Assembly (NCBI RefSeq): GCF_001405015.1
Contig: NZ_CYZX01000013.1
Location: 1 to 64,000 of the forward strand
Length of the DNA stretch: 64,000 bases
Direction of reading: 5' to 3'
Source of the DNA: Clostridium disporicum
GTDB lineage: Bacteria > Bacillota > Clostridia > Clostridiales > Clostridiaceae
The first letter of the stretch is position 1; every line of letters starts with the position of its first letter. Shown here in pieces: positions 33,912-43,376 of this stretch. A model generated the notes under the pieces. It made no database searches. It saw nothing but the letters and a program-made list of their open reading frames with translations, and was not told the DNA's origin. The position numbers and the translations under genes were made by a program.

Positions 33912-34841
33912 TCAATCTCTTAATTGTTTTCCTGTTAATTTTAAAAATACACCTTCTAATGTAGGAATTTCATTTTTTATATTTTCTATAACACCGCTAT
34001 TATTAGTAATGGTATATATAATATATGGAATAATATTCATCCCCTTAGAATAGTAGCATTTTATTTCATTTTCAGTAACCTCTACTTTCTGTATCCCAGC
34101 TATTCTGCTTAGATGTTTTTTTATATTATAAATTTCCTTTTTAAGCTTTATTGTACATATGTCTTCATCAACCACAGTTGACTTTAGATACTCTTTAGTT
34201 CCTTCTACTATTATCCTTCCGTTATCAATAATGGAAATGTTATCACACAGTTCATCTATCTCCTCCATATAGTGGGAGGTATAAATTATAGTAGCTCCTT
34301 CTTCATTTAGCCTCCTGACTGATTCTAAAATATGATTTCTTGACTGAGGATCTATGCCTACCGTTGGCTCATCCATTATTATCAGCCTGGGACTATGGGC
34401 AATTGCACAGGCCATATTTAGCCTTCTTTTCATTCCACCTGAAAATTCTTTAGATTTTTTATTTTCAACATTTAAAAGCCCTGTAAAATCCAGAGCCTTA
34501 TTAACCCTTCTTTTAAGCTCCCTGCCTCTATATCCATATAATGAACAGAAAAATGATACATTCTCCCTTGCAGTCAGGTCATGATAAATAGCAATATCCT
34601 GCGGCAGCAATCCAATGTTTTTTTTATATTTATTTATATTTGTTTCTCTTTCTTCAAATATCACTTTTCCAGAAGTCATCTTTTCAAGCCCGGATATAAT
34701 TTTAATCAGAGTACTCTTTCCTGCACCATTAGGCCCAAGCAGTCCATATATATCCCCTTTTTTTATATTTAAATCTATACCCTTTACCGCTTCAAAATTA
34801 TTATACTTTTTATGAAGATTTTCAATTTGAAGTATATACAT
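33912..34841 (-). CDS. ABC exporter ATP-binding subunit
   Basis: A 309-residue ATPase of the ABC-2 (DrrA/CcmA-like) class. It has GPNGAGKST (Walker A, about 36-44), the signature EFSGGMKRRLNMACAIAHSP, Walker B LIIMDEPTVGIDP, and a C-terminal extension of about 90 residues typical of drug or lipid exporters. It is coded 10 bp after the FAD oxidoreductase and 17 bp before the first permease, so all four proteins are expected in similar amounts. It energises export by the two permeases. Confidence 0.92.
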   Translation of the reverse strand: MYILQIENLHKKYNNFEAVKGIDLNIKKGDIYGLLGPNGAGKSTLIKIISGLEKMTSGKVIFEERETNINKYKKNIGLLPQDIAIYHDLTARENVSFFCSLYGYRGRELKRRVNKALDFTGLLNVENKKSKEFSGGMKRRLNMACAIAHSPRLIIMDEPTVGIDPQSRNHILESVRRLNEEGATIIYTSHYMEEIDELCDNISIIDNGRIIVEGTKEYLKSTVVDEDICTIKLKKEIYNIKKHLSRIAGIQKVEVTENEIKCYYSKGMNIIPYIIYTITNNSGVIENIKNEIPTLEGVFLKLTGKQLRD

Positions 34842-34851
34842 AATATAACTC

Positions 34852-36705
34852 CTAAAGACAACTATTTATTTCTTTTATACTTACTTCCTCTGCAAAACCT
34901 CTTCTTATGCAGTGACTTTCACAATCCTTACTGTCACACTTTATACATGGATTGCTATCATAACGCTTTAATAAGTTCATAGCTCCAACAAAATTCCCTA
35001 CAGCAGCCCTTCTATTAATATCCCTTATAGGAACATTATATCTGCATGCTTTTTCACATAATGGCTTATTACAAAACTGGCACTCTAAAGCTAGCTTTGC
35101 TATCTTTTCCTCCTTAGGATTTTTTCCAATTCTTATCTGCATTCTTTCAAAAGGCTTTTTAACTATATTCACATAATTTTTCATATTTTCATCATATTCA
35201 AATTCTTTCATCCCAAGTTCTCTTAAGATAAGATTTGCTGCGCTTATCCCTGAGATTGTGACCGCCGGTGTCCCTGTTCCCATAACAGTGGATTCTCCGC
35301 AGTTGAAGAGATTCTTTATTTCGCTTTTAGTTTTCAGCCTTTTCATCATATGCTGGCCAAGCTTCTGCTTTGGTCCTGCAACACTTCCGCCTTCCTTTAA
35401 TACATACCTGTTCAATGTAGTCGGAGTGCTGACCTCTACATGGCATATATTTTCCTTAAAGCCAGGAAACCTCTTTTCAAGGACATCTAAAATCCTGTTC
35501 TTTTCAGCCTCCTTCATATCCTTATATTCCTGTGTATTATAGTCATTTTTATATCCCTTAGGCCATTTCTTAAAGCTTGGGCCTATTGCAGCTATAGTAT
35601 GATATCCTGCCGGGCAGAGTGTCTTATCATCTATGCTTAAAATGTATGCAGTAATTTCTGATTCATCTAATTTAGTTTTATCACCAATGAGCATTTCAAT
35701 AGGAAGTGTCCCTTCTGGTATTGATTTTTCTTTTACAAGTGCATATAGAACTACTGATGGATATGAAGGTTCTAAAGATTCTGTCCATTTTCTTATTTCT
35801 TCACTCGCATTATCCTTTAGTAGCTTATTATATAAATTCCATACTGTTCCTGAATTAATAATGTACTTAGCGTTTATAACGCTTCCATCATCCAGCCTTA
35901 CCTTAACCGCAGTATTATTTTCTACTATTATCTTTTCCGCTTCTCTGTTATAAATCATCTTCCCATTATTTTCTTCGATTACCTTCTCTAGCTTTCCAAC
36001 TAAATTAAGTGTTGATCCTGCAGGATAATAACTTCCACCGAAATGATTATCAACAAACATCACTGAAGATAATATAGCCGGAGTTTCTTCAACATTTGTA
36101 TAACAGTATGTAGATGTAAGCTTATCAAATAGATTAAATACCTTTTCATCTTTGAAATACTTTTTTAAAATACTCGTTGTATTTTTATTCATATATCCTA
36201 AAAATCTAATATACTCCACAGGATGTCTTAAAAACCCCTGAAGCCCCTGTTCTTTCTTTATTGCATCCGGTGATATAAAGTTAGGCTTCTCTGCTATTAT
36301 TTTCATATACTGTCTGCTTAAGTCTCTATAGAACCTTTTAAAATTATCTTTTTCCTTTGGAAATACCTTTGCTAATTCTTCTATAAACCTATCAAGGTCT
36401 TCATAAAAAACTATTCTATGCTCACCATAGTTTACAGCATAAAGTTCATTATGCTTTATTATATCTATTGGCTCTTCTAATGCATTAAATACAAACCTAT
36501 GTGGACTAAACCCCTTGTCATTAAATCCGTATATCATCCCAACTCCCTGTTCAAACACTACGTCTTTTCTTTTAAATATCCCGCATGCCCCTCCTGGTTT
36601 ATTCTGAGCCTCTACAACGCATACATTCAGCTTCCGTTTTGCCAGCAATGAAGCAGCAGTAAGACCTGATAGTCCTGCCCCTATCACAATAACGTCATAA
36701 TTCAT
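34852..36705 (-). CDS. CrtI-like FAD oxidoreductase with C-terminal Fe-S domain
   Basis: A 617-residue flavoprotein. Residues 1 to about 500 match the phytoene desaturase/FAD-dependent amine oxidase fold: VIVIGAGLSGLTAASLLAKR and EAQNKPGGACG at the N-terminus, and a C-terminal FAD motif LFNCGESTVMGTGTPAVTIS. The tail carries two identical cysteine patterns, CX2CX4CX3C at 542-554 and again at 587-599, the first followed by the NVP/DI region seen in the Fe-S domain of GltD and dihydropyrimidine dehydrogenase. This implies two [4Fe-4S] clusters feeding or draining the flavin. The fusion to a CrtI-like domain is unusual. It heads a four-gene operon with an ABC-2 exporter, suggesting modification of a hydrophobic product that is then exported. 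The substrate is unknown. Confidence 0.85.
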   Translation of the reverse strand: MNYDVIVIGAGLSGLTAASLLAKRKLNVCVVEAQNKPGGACGIFKRKDVVFEQGVGMIYGFNDKGFSPHRFVFNALEEPIDIIKHNELYAVNYGEHRIVFYEDLDRFIEELAKVFPKEKDNFKRFYRDLSRQYMKIIAEKPNFISPDAIKKEQGLQGFLRHPVEYIRFLGYMNKNTTSILKKYFKDEKVFNLFDKLTSTYCYTNVEETPAILSSVMFVDNHFGGSYYPAGSTLNLVGKLEKVIEENNGKMIYNREAEKIIVENNTAVKVRLDDGSVINAKYIINSGTVWNLYNKLLKDNASEEIRKWTESLEPSYPSVVLYALVKEKSIPEGTLPIEMLIGDKTKLDESEITAYILSIDDKTLCPAGYHTIAAIGPSFKKWPKGYKNDYNTQEYKDMKEAEKNRILDVLEKRFPGFKENICHVEVSTPTTLNRYVLKEGGSVAGPKQKLGQHMMKRLKTKSEIKNLFNCGESTVMGTGTPAVTISGISAANLILRELGMKEFEYDENMKNYVNIVKKPFERMQIRIGKNPKEEKIAKLALECQFCNKPLCEKACRYNVPIRDINRRAAVGNFVGAMNLLKRYDSNPCIKCDSKDCESHCIRRGFAEEVSIKEINSCL

Positions 36706-36843
36706 ATACCCTCCTTAATTGTTCATAAAAACACTCTTCTCTTATTAACTTTATTCTTGTAATAGAAAAAATATTAACCTTGCCATAAAACATCTTAAAA
36801 ATACTGAATTATTACTACTTACAGAAGCATATATACTATCTTT

Positions 36844-36936
36844 TTCACTGTTCATCTCTACAAATACAAAATTGATAAAGAAATGTACAGTAAACTATTA
36901 TCTGACTTAAAAGAACGCGGTGTCTTAAAGCAGTAA
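36844..36936 (+). pseudogene. C-terminal remnant of a GPH sugar-cation symporter
   Basis: A short open stretch ends in HLYKYKIDKEMYSKLLSDLK followed by ERGVLKQ and a TAA at 36934-36936. The pattern (YxIDxxMYxxLLxDLxxRG) is the typical C-terminus of glycoside-pentoside-hexuronide:cation symporters such as MelB/YicJ. No start and no membrane domain remain upstream, where the exporter operon begins. It is read as the end of a gene whose body was removed, possibly when that operon arrived. Confidence 0.5.
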
Positions 36937-36972
36937 CTCATAGTCTGTCCTTATGTTCTTACTATTGTTCAT

Positions 36973-37026
36973 TATATATAAAGCTAGTAGCTGTTACTTA
37001 GTAACTTCTACTAGCCTTATATATAT
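36973..37026. terminator. Long nested hairpin near the recA remnant
   Basis: GCTAGTAG and CTACTAGC pair, extended by TATATA arms, and the loop contains its own palindrome GTTACTTAGTAAC. It lies about 75 bp beyond the recA remnant end on the minus strand and 37 bp after the symporter remnant on the plus strand, so it may be an old shared terminator. The 390-bp gap 36706-37098 holds only this and the symporter remnant. Confidence 0.65.
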
Positions 37027-37098
37027 GACTTCATAATTGTTCCTATATAAATACCCTAAACTATATAATTCTATGCAACTATTTCACTTGTTTCTGAT

Positions 37099-38183
37099 TT
37101 ATGCATTACTCTCATAACTTTCTAATTTATCTTCAAAAGAATCTCTTAAACTTTCTTCTTTTTCATTTACTAAAGGATTCATAGTTAATACTGGTATATT
37201 ATTTTTATTTCTTATTAAGTTTTCTATTTCAAGTGCTATATTATGATTTTCTTTTAAATACAGCTTTGCATTTTCCCTTCCTTGTCCTATCCTTATTTAA
37301 TTATAAGAGAACCATGCACCACTCTTCTGAATAATTCCATCATTAACAGCAATATCTACCAAATTTCCTTCTTTTGAAATACCTTCATTAAACATTATAT
37401 CAAATTCAGCTATCTTAAATGGTGCTGAAACTTTATTTTTAATTACCTTTACCTTGACCCTATTTCCTAGGAATTGTTCACCATTTTTTATAGTGTCAAT
37501 CCTTCTAATATCTAATCGTACAGATGCAAAGAATTTAAGAGCTCTTCCTCCCGCTGTTGTTTCAGGATTTCCAAACATAATACCTATTTTTTCTCTTAAC
37601 TGGTTTATGAAAATTACTGTGCATTTTGATTTGCTAATAGCTCCAGTAAGCTTTCTTAAAGCCTGTGACATTAGCCTTGCCTGTAACCCTATATGAGAAG
37701 CTCCCATTTCACCTTCAATTTCTGCTCTAGGTACAAGTGCAGCTATAGAGTCAATTATTATCACATCTATGGCATTAGTTCTTACTAATGCTTCAGCTAT
37801 CTCCAATGCCTCTTCACCTGTATCTGGCTGGCTCACTATTAGCTCATCGGTATCAACACCTAACTTCTTCGCATATATAGGATCTAAAGCGTGTTCTGCA
37901 TCTACAAACGCTGCTGCCCCTCCATTTTTTTGTGCTTCTGCTGCTATACTTAATGCAATAGTGGTTTTACCTGATGATTCTGGTCCATAAATTTCTATTA
38001 TTCTTCCTTTTGGTACTCCCCTACTCCTAAAGCAATATCTAAAGCTAATGAACCTGTAGATATAGATTCAACATCCATTGAGGATTGTCCTCCAAGCTTA
38101 ACAATAGCTCCTTTTCCAAATTGCTTTTCTATCTGACTCATTACATTTTCTAACACCTTCAACTTATTATCATCAATATTCAT
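37099..38183 (-). pseudogene. recA: recA, broken by a frameshift and a stop codon
   Basis: RecA recombinase sequence of about 361 codons with two lesions. The start at 38183 reads normally to DIALGVG, where GGAGTAGGGGAGTACC has one base fewer than needed for GVGGVP; the frame then runs to a stop at 37998. Correcting the missing base restores RIIEIYGPESSGKTT (Walker A) and the rest of the core, including SQPDTGEEALEIAEAL, INQLREKIG and PETTAGGRALKF. A second lesion at 37297-37299 is TAA inside SGAWFSYN.IRIGQGREN, most simply a GAA or AAA codon changed. After it the frame continues in register to a natural end at 37099. The usual recA neighbours (pgsA, rny) are absent, so this may be an extra copy. 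Confidence 0.9.
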
Positions 38184-38210
38184 TCATACCATCTCCATTT
38201 GTTAAAATAA

Positions 38211-38260
38211 AAATGCGCTGTACGTTACGGCAAGTGGTATGACCGTAGGTACAACGCATT
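38211..38260 (-). terminator. Terminator between the feo operon and recA
   Basis: AATGCG and TGTAC pair with GTAC and CGCATT, with an inner TACGG/CCGTA, and on the minus strand the stem is followed by TTTTTATTTT. It lies about 170 bp beyond the FeoB-associated gene and 30 bp before the recA start, so it most likely ends the feo transcript. It could also act as a recA leader hairpin. Confidence 0.7.
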
Positions 38261-38432
38261 GACTTATAAAAAGTATATCACATTTTTTCATTCTGATGTA
38301 ATACATAATTTTTTTCTAGTTAATTTTATTATATAAATCTTGTATTATTTAATTAACTATTCTGATTATATAAAGCTTCATTGTCAGCTTTAGAATTTTT
38401 TTATTTTTTTATTATAAATCTTTAGTTTTAAT

Positions 38433-38585
38433 CTATTTTTTTATAGTAATGTTGCAATTGCTAGAACATCCTTTACTATGTGGACAGCCTATGCATTTTA
38501 CACCTTTTTTCTTTTCTTTAACTACCTTAGTAATCGATAATGCTAAAATAAGTATAATTATTAATAATACAATTACATTTCCCAT
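38433..38585 (-). CDS. FeoB-associated Cys-rich membrane protein
   Basis: A 50-residue protein. Its ATG at 38585 overlaps the end of feoB by 13 bp in another frame (ATGGGAAATGTAA contains both the start and the feoB stop). It has one membrane helix (NVIVLLIIILILALSI), a basic stretch (KVVKEKKKGVK) and a cysteine cluster CIGCPHSKGCSSNC. This is the known FeoB-associated Cys-rich family (PF12669 type), thought to assist ferrous iron uptake through FeoB. Third gene of the feoA-feoB operon. Confidence 0.88.
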   Translation of the reverse strand: MGNVIVLLIIILILALSITKVVKEKKKGVKCIGCPHSKGCSSNCNITIKK

Positions 38586-40591
38586 GCTGCACCTTTATTT
38601 TTACCATTGCTAGCAGCTTTTTCACTGCCTTTTTTCATAAGGAATATAATTATAGCTGCTATAACTGCTACTGCTATAAGTCCTGGAACAAATGCAGTTC
38701 CAAATGAACCTGTAGTTACTAATGTTCCTATTTGATAAACTAAGAATGAAACAGTATATCCAGTAGCAAATTGGAATCCAATTCCTCCCCATAACCACTT
38801 TTTATCTTCCATTTCTGAGTTCATTGCACCAATAGCTGCGAAACAAGGTGGAGTAAATAAATTAAACATTAAGTATGAAAGTGCTGCTACTGAAGTAAGT
38901 CCCATAATTTGAGATACTTCTGAAACTCCTGATACTAAAGCTAATTCTTCAACATCTATAAAGTTAGTTATTGAATATACAACTGCTAAAGTTCCTACAA
39001 CATTTTCCTTAGCTATAAATCCAGTAATTGCAGCTGCTGCTAATTGCCATGCTCCAAAACCTAATGGAATTAATATAAATGCAAATGGTGAAGCTATTGT
39101 AGCTAATATACTAGTATTCTCTGCACCTTCTGCAACTAATTGGAATTGCCAATTGAAACTTTGCATTATTTGTATAACTGTATTACAAAGTAATATAATT
39201 GTTCCTGCTTTAACTATGAAAGCTTTTCCTCTTTCAAACATTGAAACTGTAGCTCTTTTTATACTTGGAACTTTATATTGAGGTAGCTCCATAATGAAGT
39301 ATGAACTTGAATTCTTTTCTCCTGTAATTCTAACAACTATTAATGCACCTATAATTATTAAGAATATTCCTAAGAAGTACATTAATGTTCCAACCCATGC
39401 AGCATCGTTGAAGAATACTCCAGCAAATAAAGCAATTACAGGAAGTTTTGCTCCACATGGCATAAATGGAGTTAACATTGCTGTTGTTCTTCTTTGTCTC
39501 TCATCTTTTATAGTTCTTGTTGCCATTATTCCTGGTATAGCACAACCTGTACCAATAATCATTGGAATAATACTCTTCCCGCTTAATCCTATTTTCTTAA
39601 AGAATCTATCCATGATTACAGCTATTCTAGCCATATATCCACTGTCTTCTAATAATGCTATTAAGAAGAATAAAATCATAATTAATGGTAAAAATCCAAT
39701 AACTGCTCCTACTCCACCTATAATACCATCTAATAGTATTGAGCTTAATAATGGTGATACATTTGCTCCAAGTAAACCTTCTACAAATGCATAAACCTTA
39801 TCAACCCCTGCAACAAGAATGTCAGCAAATAATGGTCCTAAATATGTTTGCGATATTGAGAACACCGCCCACATAACTGCTGCAAATATAGGAAGTCCAA
39901 GCCATTTATGAGCTAATATTCTATCTGCCTTGTCCTGAAGTCTTATCTTATCCTCAGTGTTATTTCTTTTCTCAACTTTAGCTACAATTCCTTTAACAAA
40001 ATCGTATCTCTTCTTATCATTTTCTTCTACTTCTTTTTTATTTGATAAATCAATACCTTGTCCATCAAAAGGTGCTTTTTGACTATTTCCTTTAACTTCT
40101 ATAGCTTTCTTTATAAGAGATTCTATTCCATTATTATTAGTTGCTATTGAAACAGTCTCAACAATTGAGCATCCTAAAAGCTTTTCTAAAGCTTTGATAT
40201 CAATTTTAGTTCCTTGCTTTTTATTTAAATCAGTTTTATTTAATGCAATTACGACTGGTATATCTAACTCTAATAACTGGGTTGTAAAGAATAAACTTCT
40301 ACTTAAGTTTGTTCCATCAACTATATTTATAATAACATTTGGATTTTCATTTTTTATAAAGTCCCTAGTTACATTTTCTTCACTTGTAAATGGCGACATA
40401 GAGTATGCCCCTGGAAGATCTATTATTTTTATCGAATCCCCATCTTTCATTAGTGATTTTCTTATACTACCTTCTTTTTTATCTACGGTAACTCCTGCCC
40501 AGTTACCAACTTTTTCACTTTTCCCAGTAATAAGATTAAATAAAGTAGTCTTACCACTATTAGGATTTCCTGCTAATGCTATTTTCATCAT
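38573..40591 (-). CDS. feoB: Ferrous iron transporter FeoB
   Basis: A 672-residue Fe(II) transporter with an N-terminal G domain and a membrane domain. The G domain shows GNPNSGKTT (G1, about 7-15), DLPGAYSMSP (G3) and ALNKTD (G4). The membrane part has two Gate motifs, including FLPLIMILFFLIALLEDSGYM with the next residues ARIAVIMDRFF, and GTGCAIPGIMATRT. It forms an operon with feoA (20 bp upstream) and the overlapping Cys-rich partner. Fur-like sites upstream of feoA suggest control by iron. Slightly shorter than E. coli FeoB (773), which is normal for Firmicutes. Confidence 0.95.
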   Translation of the reverse strand: MMKIALAGNPNSGKTTLFNLITGKSEKVGNWAGVTVDKKEGSIRKSLMKDGDSIKIIDLPGAYSMSPFTSEENVTRDFIKNENPNVIINIVDGTNLSRSLFFTTQLLELDIPVVIALNKTDLNKKQGTKIDIKALEKLLGCSIVETVSIATNNNGIESLIKKAIEVKGNSQKAPFDGQGIDLSNKKEVEENDKKRYDFVKGIVAKVEKRNNTEDKIRLQDKADRILAHKWLGLPIFAAVMWAVFSISQTYLGPLFADILVAGVDKVYAFVEGLLGANVSPLLSSILLDGIIGGVGAVIGFLPLIMILFFLIALLEDSGYMARIAVIMDRFFKKIGLSGKSIIPMIIGTGCAIPGIMATRTIKDERQRRTTAMLTPFMPCGAKLPVIALFAGVFFNDAAWVGTLMYFLGIFLIIIGALIVVRITGEKNSSSYFIMELPQYKVPSIKRATVSMFERGKAFIVKAGTIILLCNTVIQIMQSFNWQFQLVAEGAENTSILATIASPFAFILIPLGFGAWQLAAAAITGFIAKENVVGTLAVVYSITNFIDVEELALVSGVSEVSQIMGLTSVAALSYLMFNLFTPPCFAAIGAMNSEMEDKKWLWGGIGFQFATGYTVSFLVYQIGTLVTTGSFGTAFVPGLIAVAVIAAIIIFLMKKGSEKAASNGKNKGAAWEM

Positions 40592-40611
40592 TTACCCCCA
40601 GATATATTATT

Positions 40612-40902
40612 TTATATATTTTTTACACTTATAGCTGTCGCTAATTGCTTGTCTATGCTGTATCTTCCATCTTTTATCTTGATTACATAAGTATCCCCTA
40701 AAATAGAGACTAAAGTAACTATTTCACCTTCATAACACCCAAGTGAAAATAGAAATTTTTCCATTTCTTCATCATTACTTTTTATATTTGTAATTACATA
40801 CTCCCTATTAACTTTCCCTTGGCTTAGATTTTCTATTGTTGAAATAGCTTTGTCTTTTCCTTTTGATTTTGAAAAAAACATTCTACTTAGTAATCCCTCC
40901 AT
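40612..40902 (-). CDS. feoA: FeoA ferrous iron transport protein
   Basis: A 96-residue FeoA protein with an SH3-like fold that supports FeoB at the membrane. The fold is visible from about residue 35 (YVITNIKSNDEEMEKFLFSL, then GCYEGEIVTLVSILGDTYVI). An extra 25-30-residue basic N-terminal segment (FFSKSKGKDKAISTIENLSQ) precedes the usual start, so it is a little longer than the typical 75-85 residues. The ATG at 40902 has GGAGG eight bases upstream; an in-frame TTG upstream overlaps that site. First gene of the feo operon. Confidence 0.9.
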   Translation of the reverse strand: MEGLLSRMFFSKSKGKDKAISTIENLSQGKVNREYVITNIKSNDEEMEKFLFSLGCYEGEIVTLVSILGDTYVIKIKDGRYSIDKQLATAISVKNI

Positions 40903-40931
40903 GGTTATATCCTCCAAAATTTTTACTTAAT

Positions 40932-41005
40932 TGATAATAAATATCATTTTCTATTATTATACTAATTAGTTATTTATTTGTCAATACAAATGATAATCTT
41001 TTTCA
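40932..41005 (-). promoter_or_regulatory. Fur-like boxes upstream of feoA
   Basis: TGATAATAAATATCA at 40932-40946 is close to the 7-1-7 Fur motif TGATAATNATTATCA, and AATGATAATCTTTTTCA at 40989-41005 is a weaker second match. Both lie within 105 bp upstream of feoA in an AT-rich promoter region, as expected for repression by iron. Confidence 0.55.
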
Positions 41006-41118
41006 ATAAATATAAAATATCTTACTCTTAAATTTTTATGAAATAAAAAAACACATCAATTTTAAAAAATAAAAAATCAATGCGTTTATATTTGTATTAC
41101 GTATTTTTATACTATATA

Positions 41119-41156
41119 AAAATACACTTACAATATAAATCGTAAGTGCATCTTTT
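41119..41156 (-). terminator. Terminator after the sensor kinase
   Basis: CACTTAC (41125-41131) pairs with GTAAGTG (41142-41148), extended by AAAATA and T-rich arms, just beyond the kinase stop at 41163. On the minus strand it is followed by a T-run. Confidence 0.75.
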
Positions 41157-41162
41157 TACTAA

Positions 41163-43169
41163 TTATTTTAATACATCTGCCATCTCTGTACTAATTGCTG
41201 TACTTATCGCTTTATTTATATTTTCATTAAAAATTATGTTATTAGCTTTATCATCGTATATTGCAGGTAAAAATACTCTAACAGTAGTACTTTTTTCTAA
41301 TTGGCTTTCTACTTCTATTTTTCCATCATGCAATTCTACTAATTCTTTTGCTATACTAAGCCCTATTCCACTACCTTCATTAACACGTGATAATGAATTA
41401 TCTACTTGATAAAATCTATAAAAAATAGTTTCTAACTTTTCTTTTGGAATGCCAATACCTGTATCTATTATCTCTATAATGATGTAGTTATTATCATTTT
41501 TTACATTCGTATAGATTGTCCCTCCATCAGGTGTGAATTTTATAGCATTAGATAATATATTTAATACAATTCTTTGAATTATTTCTATATCTACTGATAC
41601 AACTATCTCTTCTTCATAAGTATCAAAAATCATGTTAATATTTTTCTTACTAGCATAGTCAATAGTTTCAGTAAATATAGCTTCTACTATTTCAACAATA
41701 TTTACATTTTTCTTATTTAATTTAATAACCCCAGATTCTATTTCTTTAACATCTATAATATTATTAGCTAGTTTTAATAATCTATAAGCATTTTGATTAA
41801 TAATATTAAGCTTCTCTTCTAGATACTTATTATCCAATTCATTATAGCCTTTATTTAACTGCATCTTAACCAGACTTATACCTGATAGAATAATATTAAT
41901 AGGAGTTCTTAATTCATGACTAATATTAACAATAAAATCTGTTTGCATCTTTTCTCGTGCAATCTCTATTTCTCTTTCTCGTTCTTTCTTCTTAATTCTT
42001 TTTATCATACTTATTATTTTATGTACTAAAAATACTATTAAAATAAATATGCAAATTAATACAACACAAATAACTTTTTTTATACAACTTGGTAGAAGTA
42101 ATTGGTAAAATGCTTTATCTATTATTATACATTTTCTAGGTATATTCCTTATATTTATATTATACTTATATATTTCATCATATTTTAAAATCCATTTTGG
42201 ATCTGGTGCAAAAGTGCTTTCTATATCCGATACATCCTCACCTTCAACCATTCGCTTAACTCTATCAAAAATTTCCTTACCCTGTAATTGCCCAATATCC
42301 ATACAACCACCTAAAATATCAGCATAAATATAAGTAGGATCATTTGTATAAATTGGCCAAGGTAAATATTCTTTTATAATCTCAACAGATCTCTTAGGGT
42401 CTAGGAATGCCCCAGTATCTTTATATTGAAATTCTCCTCCTAAAAGAATAACTTCTTTCTTATCATCATTGTCCTTAGTAGACTGATATTCTTTTAATTT
42501 TATTTCAATATCTTCTATGTAATCACTTTGGATAATATTAAGCTCTATCTCATTTCCTAAATGCTCAGTAACTATATTAGTAGACTTTCCAATAAGATTA
42601 TTTCCAAAACCTGAGCTCTCAGTTATAATATTAATACAATCAATAGTATCATCCATTTGTAATATTAAATTAAAGCCCTCTAGGGTAACATCTCTTTGAT
42701 AAATACCTGTTATGTACTTCTTTTGTTCCTCTGTAAATGAAATATTTGAGTCAACACCACTAAATACTAAAGGAACGTGATATAGTTCACTATATTCATT
42801 TGTTATCTGTGGTGATATTACAGAAAAGGCTTCATCATCGATAGTATATATTGCATCAATACTTCCTTTAGGATATTTCATTTCAATAAATTCTAGAAAA
42901 CTTGCAATATACTTTTCATCATTTCTACTTCTAAAATCAAAATATTCCACTTTTATATTAATTTCATTTTGATTATAAGCTTCAGCAGCCTCTCTAAAGC
43001 CTTCAATTACATAAGATTCCCAATGATGTCCTATATGATAAGAATTAATAATTAGAACGTTAAATGCTGATGCACATTTTTCTGTTTCTGCCAAAGTTAT
43101 ACTTGAACTACACATAAAAACAACAAAAATAATCAGTAGTACTTCTAAAATTTTCTTACCCTTTTTCAT
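41163..43169 (-). CDS. Sensor histidine kinase with ABC-substrate-binding-like sensor
   Basis: A 668-residue membrane kinase. A signal-like N-terminal helix (ILEVLLIIFVVFMCSSSITL) is followed by an external domain of about 320 residues that resembles periplasmic binding folds (NVLIINSYHIGHHWESYVIE; ABC_sub_bind type). Then comes a second membrane helix near 360-385 (VICVVLICIFILIVFLVHKI) and the HisKA domain with the phosphate-accepting His in ISHELRTPINIILS. The HATPase shows NILSNAIKFTPDGG, DTGIGIPKEKL and GSGIGLSIAKEL. No response regulator is adjacent. Orphan kinases of this kind in clostridia sometimes feed Spo0A; that is a hypothesis here. Confidence 0.9.
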   Translation of the reverse strand: MKKGKKILEVLLIIFVVFMCSSSITLAETEKCASAFNVLIINSYHIGHHWESYVIEGFREAAEAYNQNEINIKVEYFDFRSRNDEKYIASFLEFIEMKYPKGSIDAIYTIDDEAFSVISPQITNEYSELYHVPLVFSGVDSNISFTEEQKKYITGIYQRDVTLEGFNLILQMDDTIDCINIITESSGFGNNLIGKSTNIVTEHLGNEIELNIIQSDYIEDIEIKLKEYQSTKDNDDKKEVILLGGEFQYKDTGAFLDPKRSVEIIKEYLPWPIYTNDPTYIYADILGGCMDIGQLQGKEIFDRVKRMVEGEDVSDIESTFAPDPKWILKYDEIYKYNINIRNIPRKCIIIDKAFYQLLLPSCIKKVICVVLICIFILIVFLVHKIISMIKRIKKKEREREIEIAREKMQTDFIVNISHELRTPINIILSGISLVKMQLNKGYNELDNKYLEEKLNIINQNAYRLLKLANNIIDVKEIESGVIKLNKKNVNIVEIVEAIFTETIDYASKKNINMIFDTYEEEIVVSVDIEIIQRIVLNILSNAIKFTPDGGTIYTNVKNDNNYIIIEIIDTGIGIPKEKLETIFYRFYQVDNSLSRVNEGSGIGLSIAKELVELHDGKIEVESQLEKSTTVRVFLPAIYDDKANNIIFNENINKAISTAISTEMADVLK

Positions 43170-43376
43170 AAAGTCTAACTCCCTCTTAGTATTTAAAATA
43201 CAAAATTATTACAATATAACCCATTTTTCACACAACAATTCTAATCCATTTTTCACCAAAATTCAACCACTTTTTTTCCCATTATTTTGCTTTTATTAAA
43301 AGAAAATATGCTTTAATTTAATTAATTTGAATCAAATGAATTTACTACTAAATTATTTTACAAAAAAAGAATGAGC

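Noticed and set aside
38211..38260. A leader riboswitch for recA
   Set aside because: The hairpin fits a simple terminator for the feo transcript; no conserved riboswitch core was seen and recA itself is broken.
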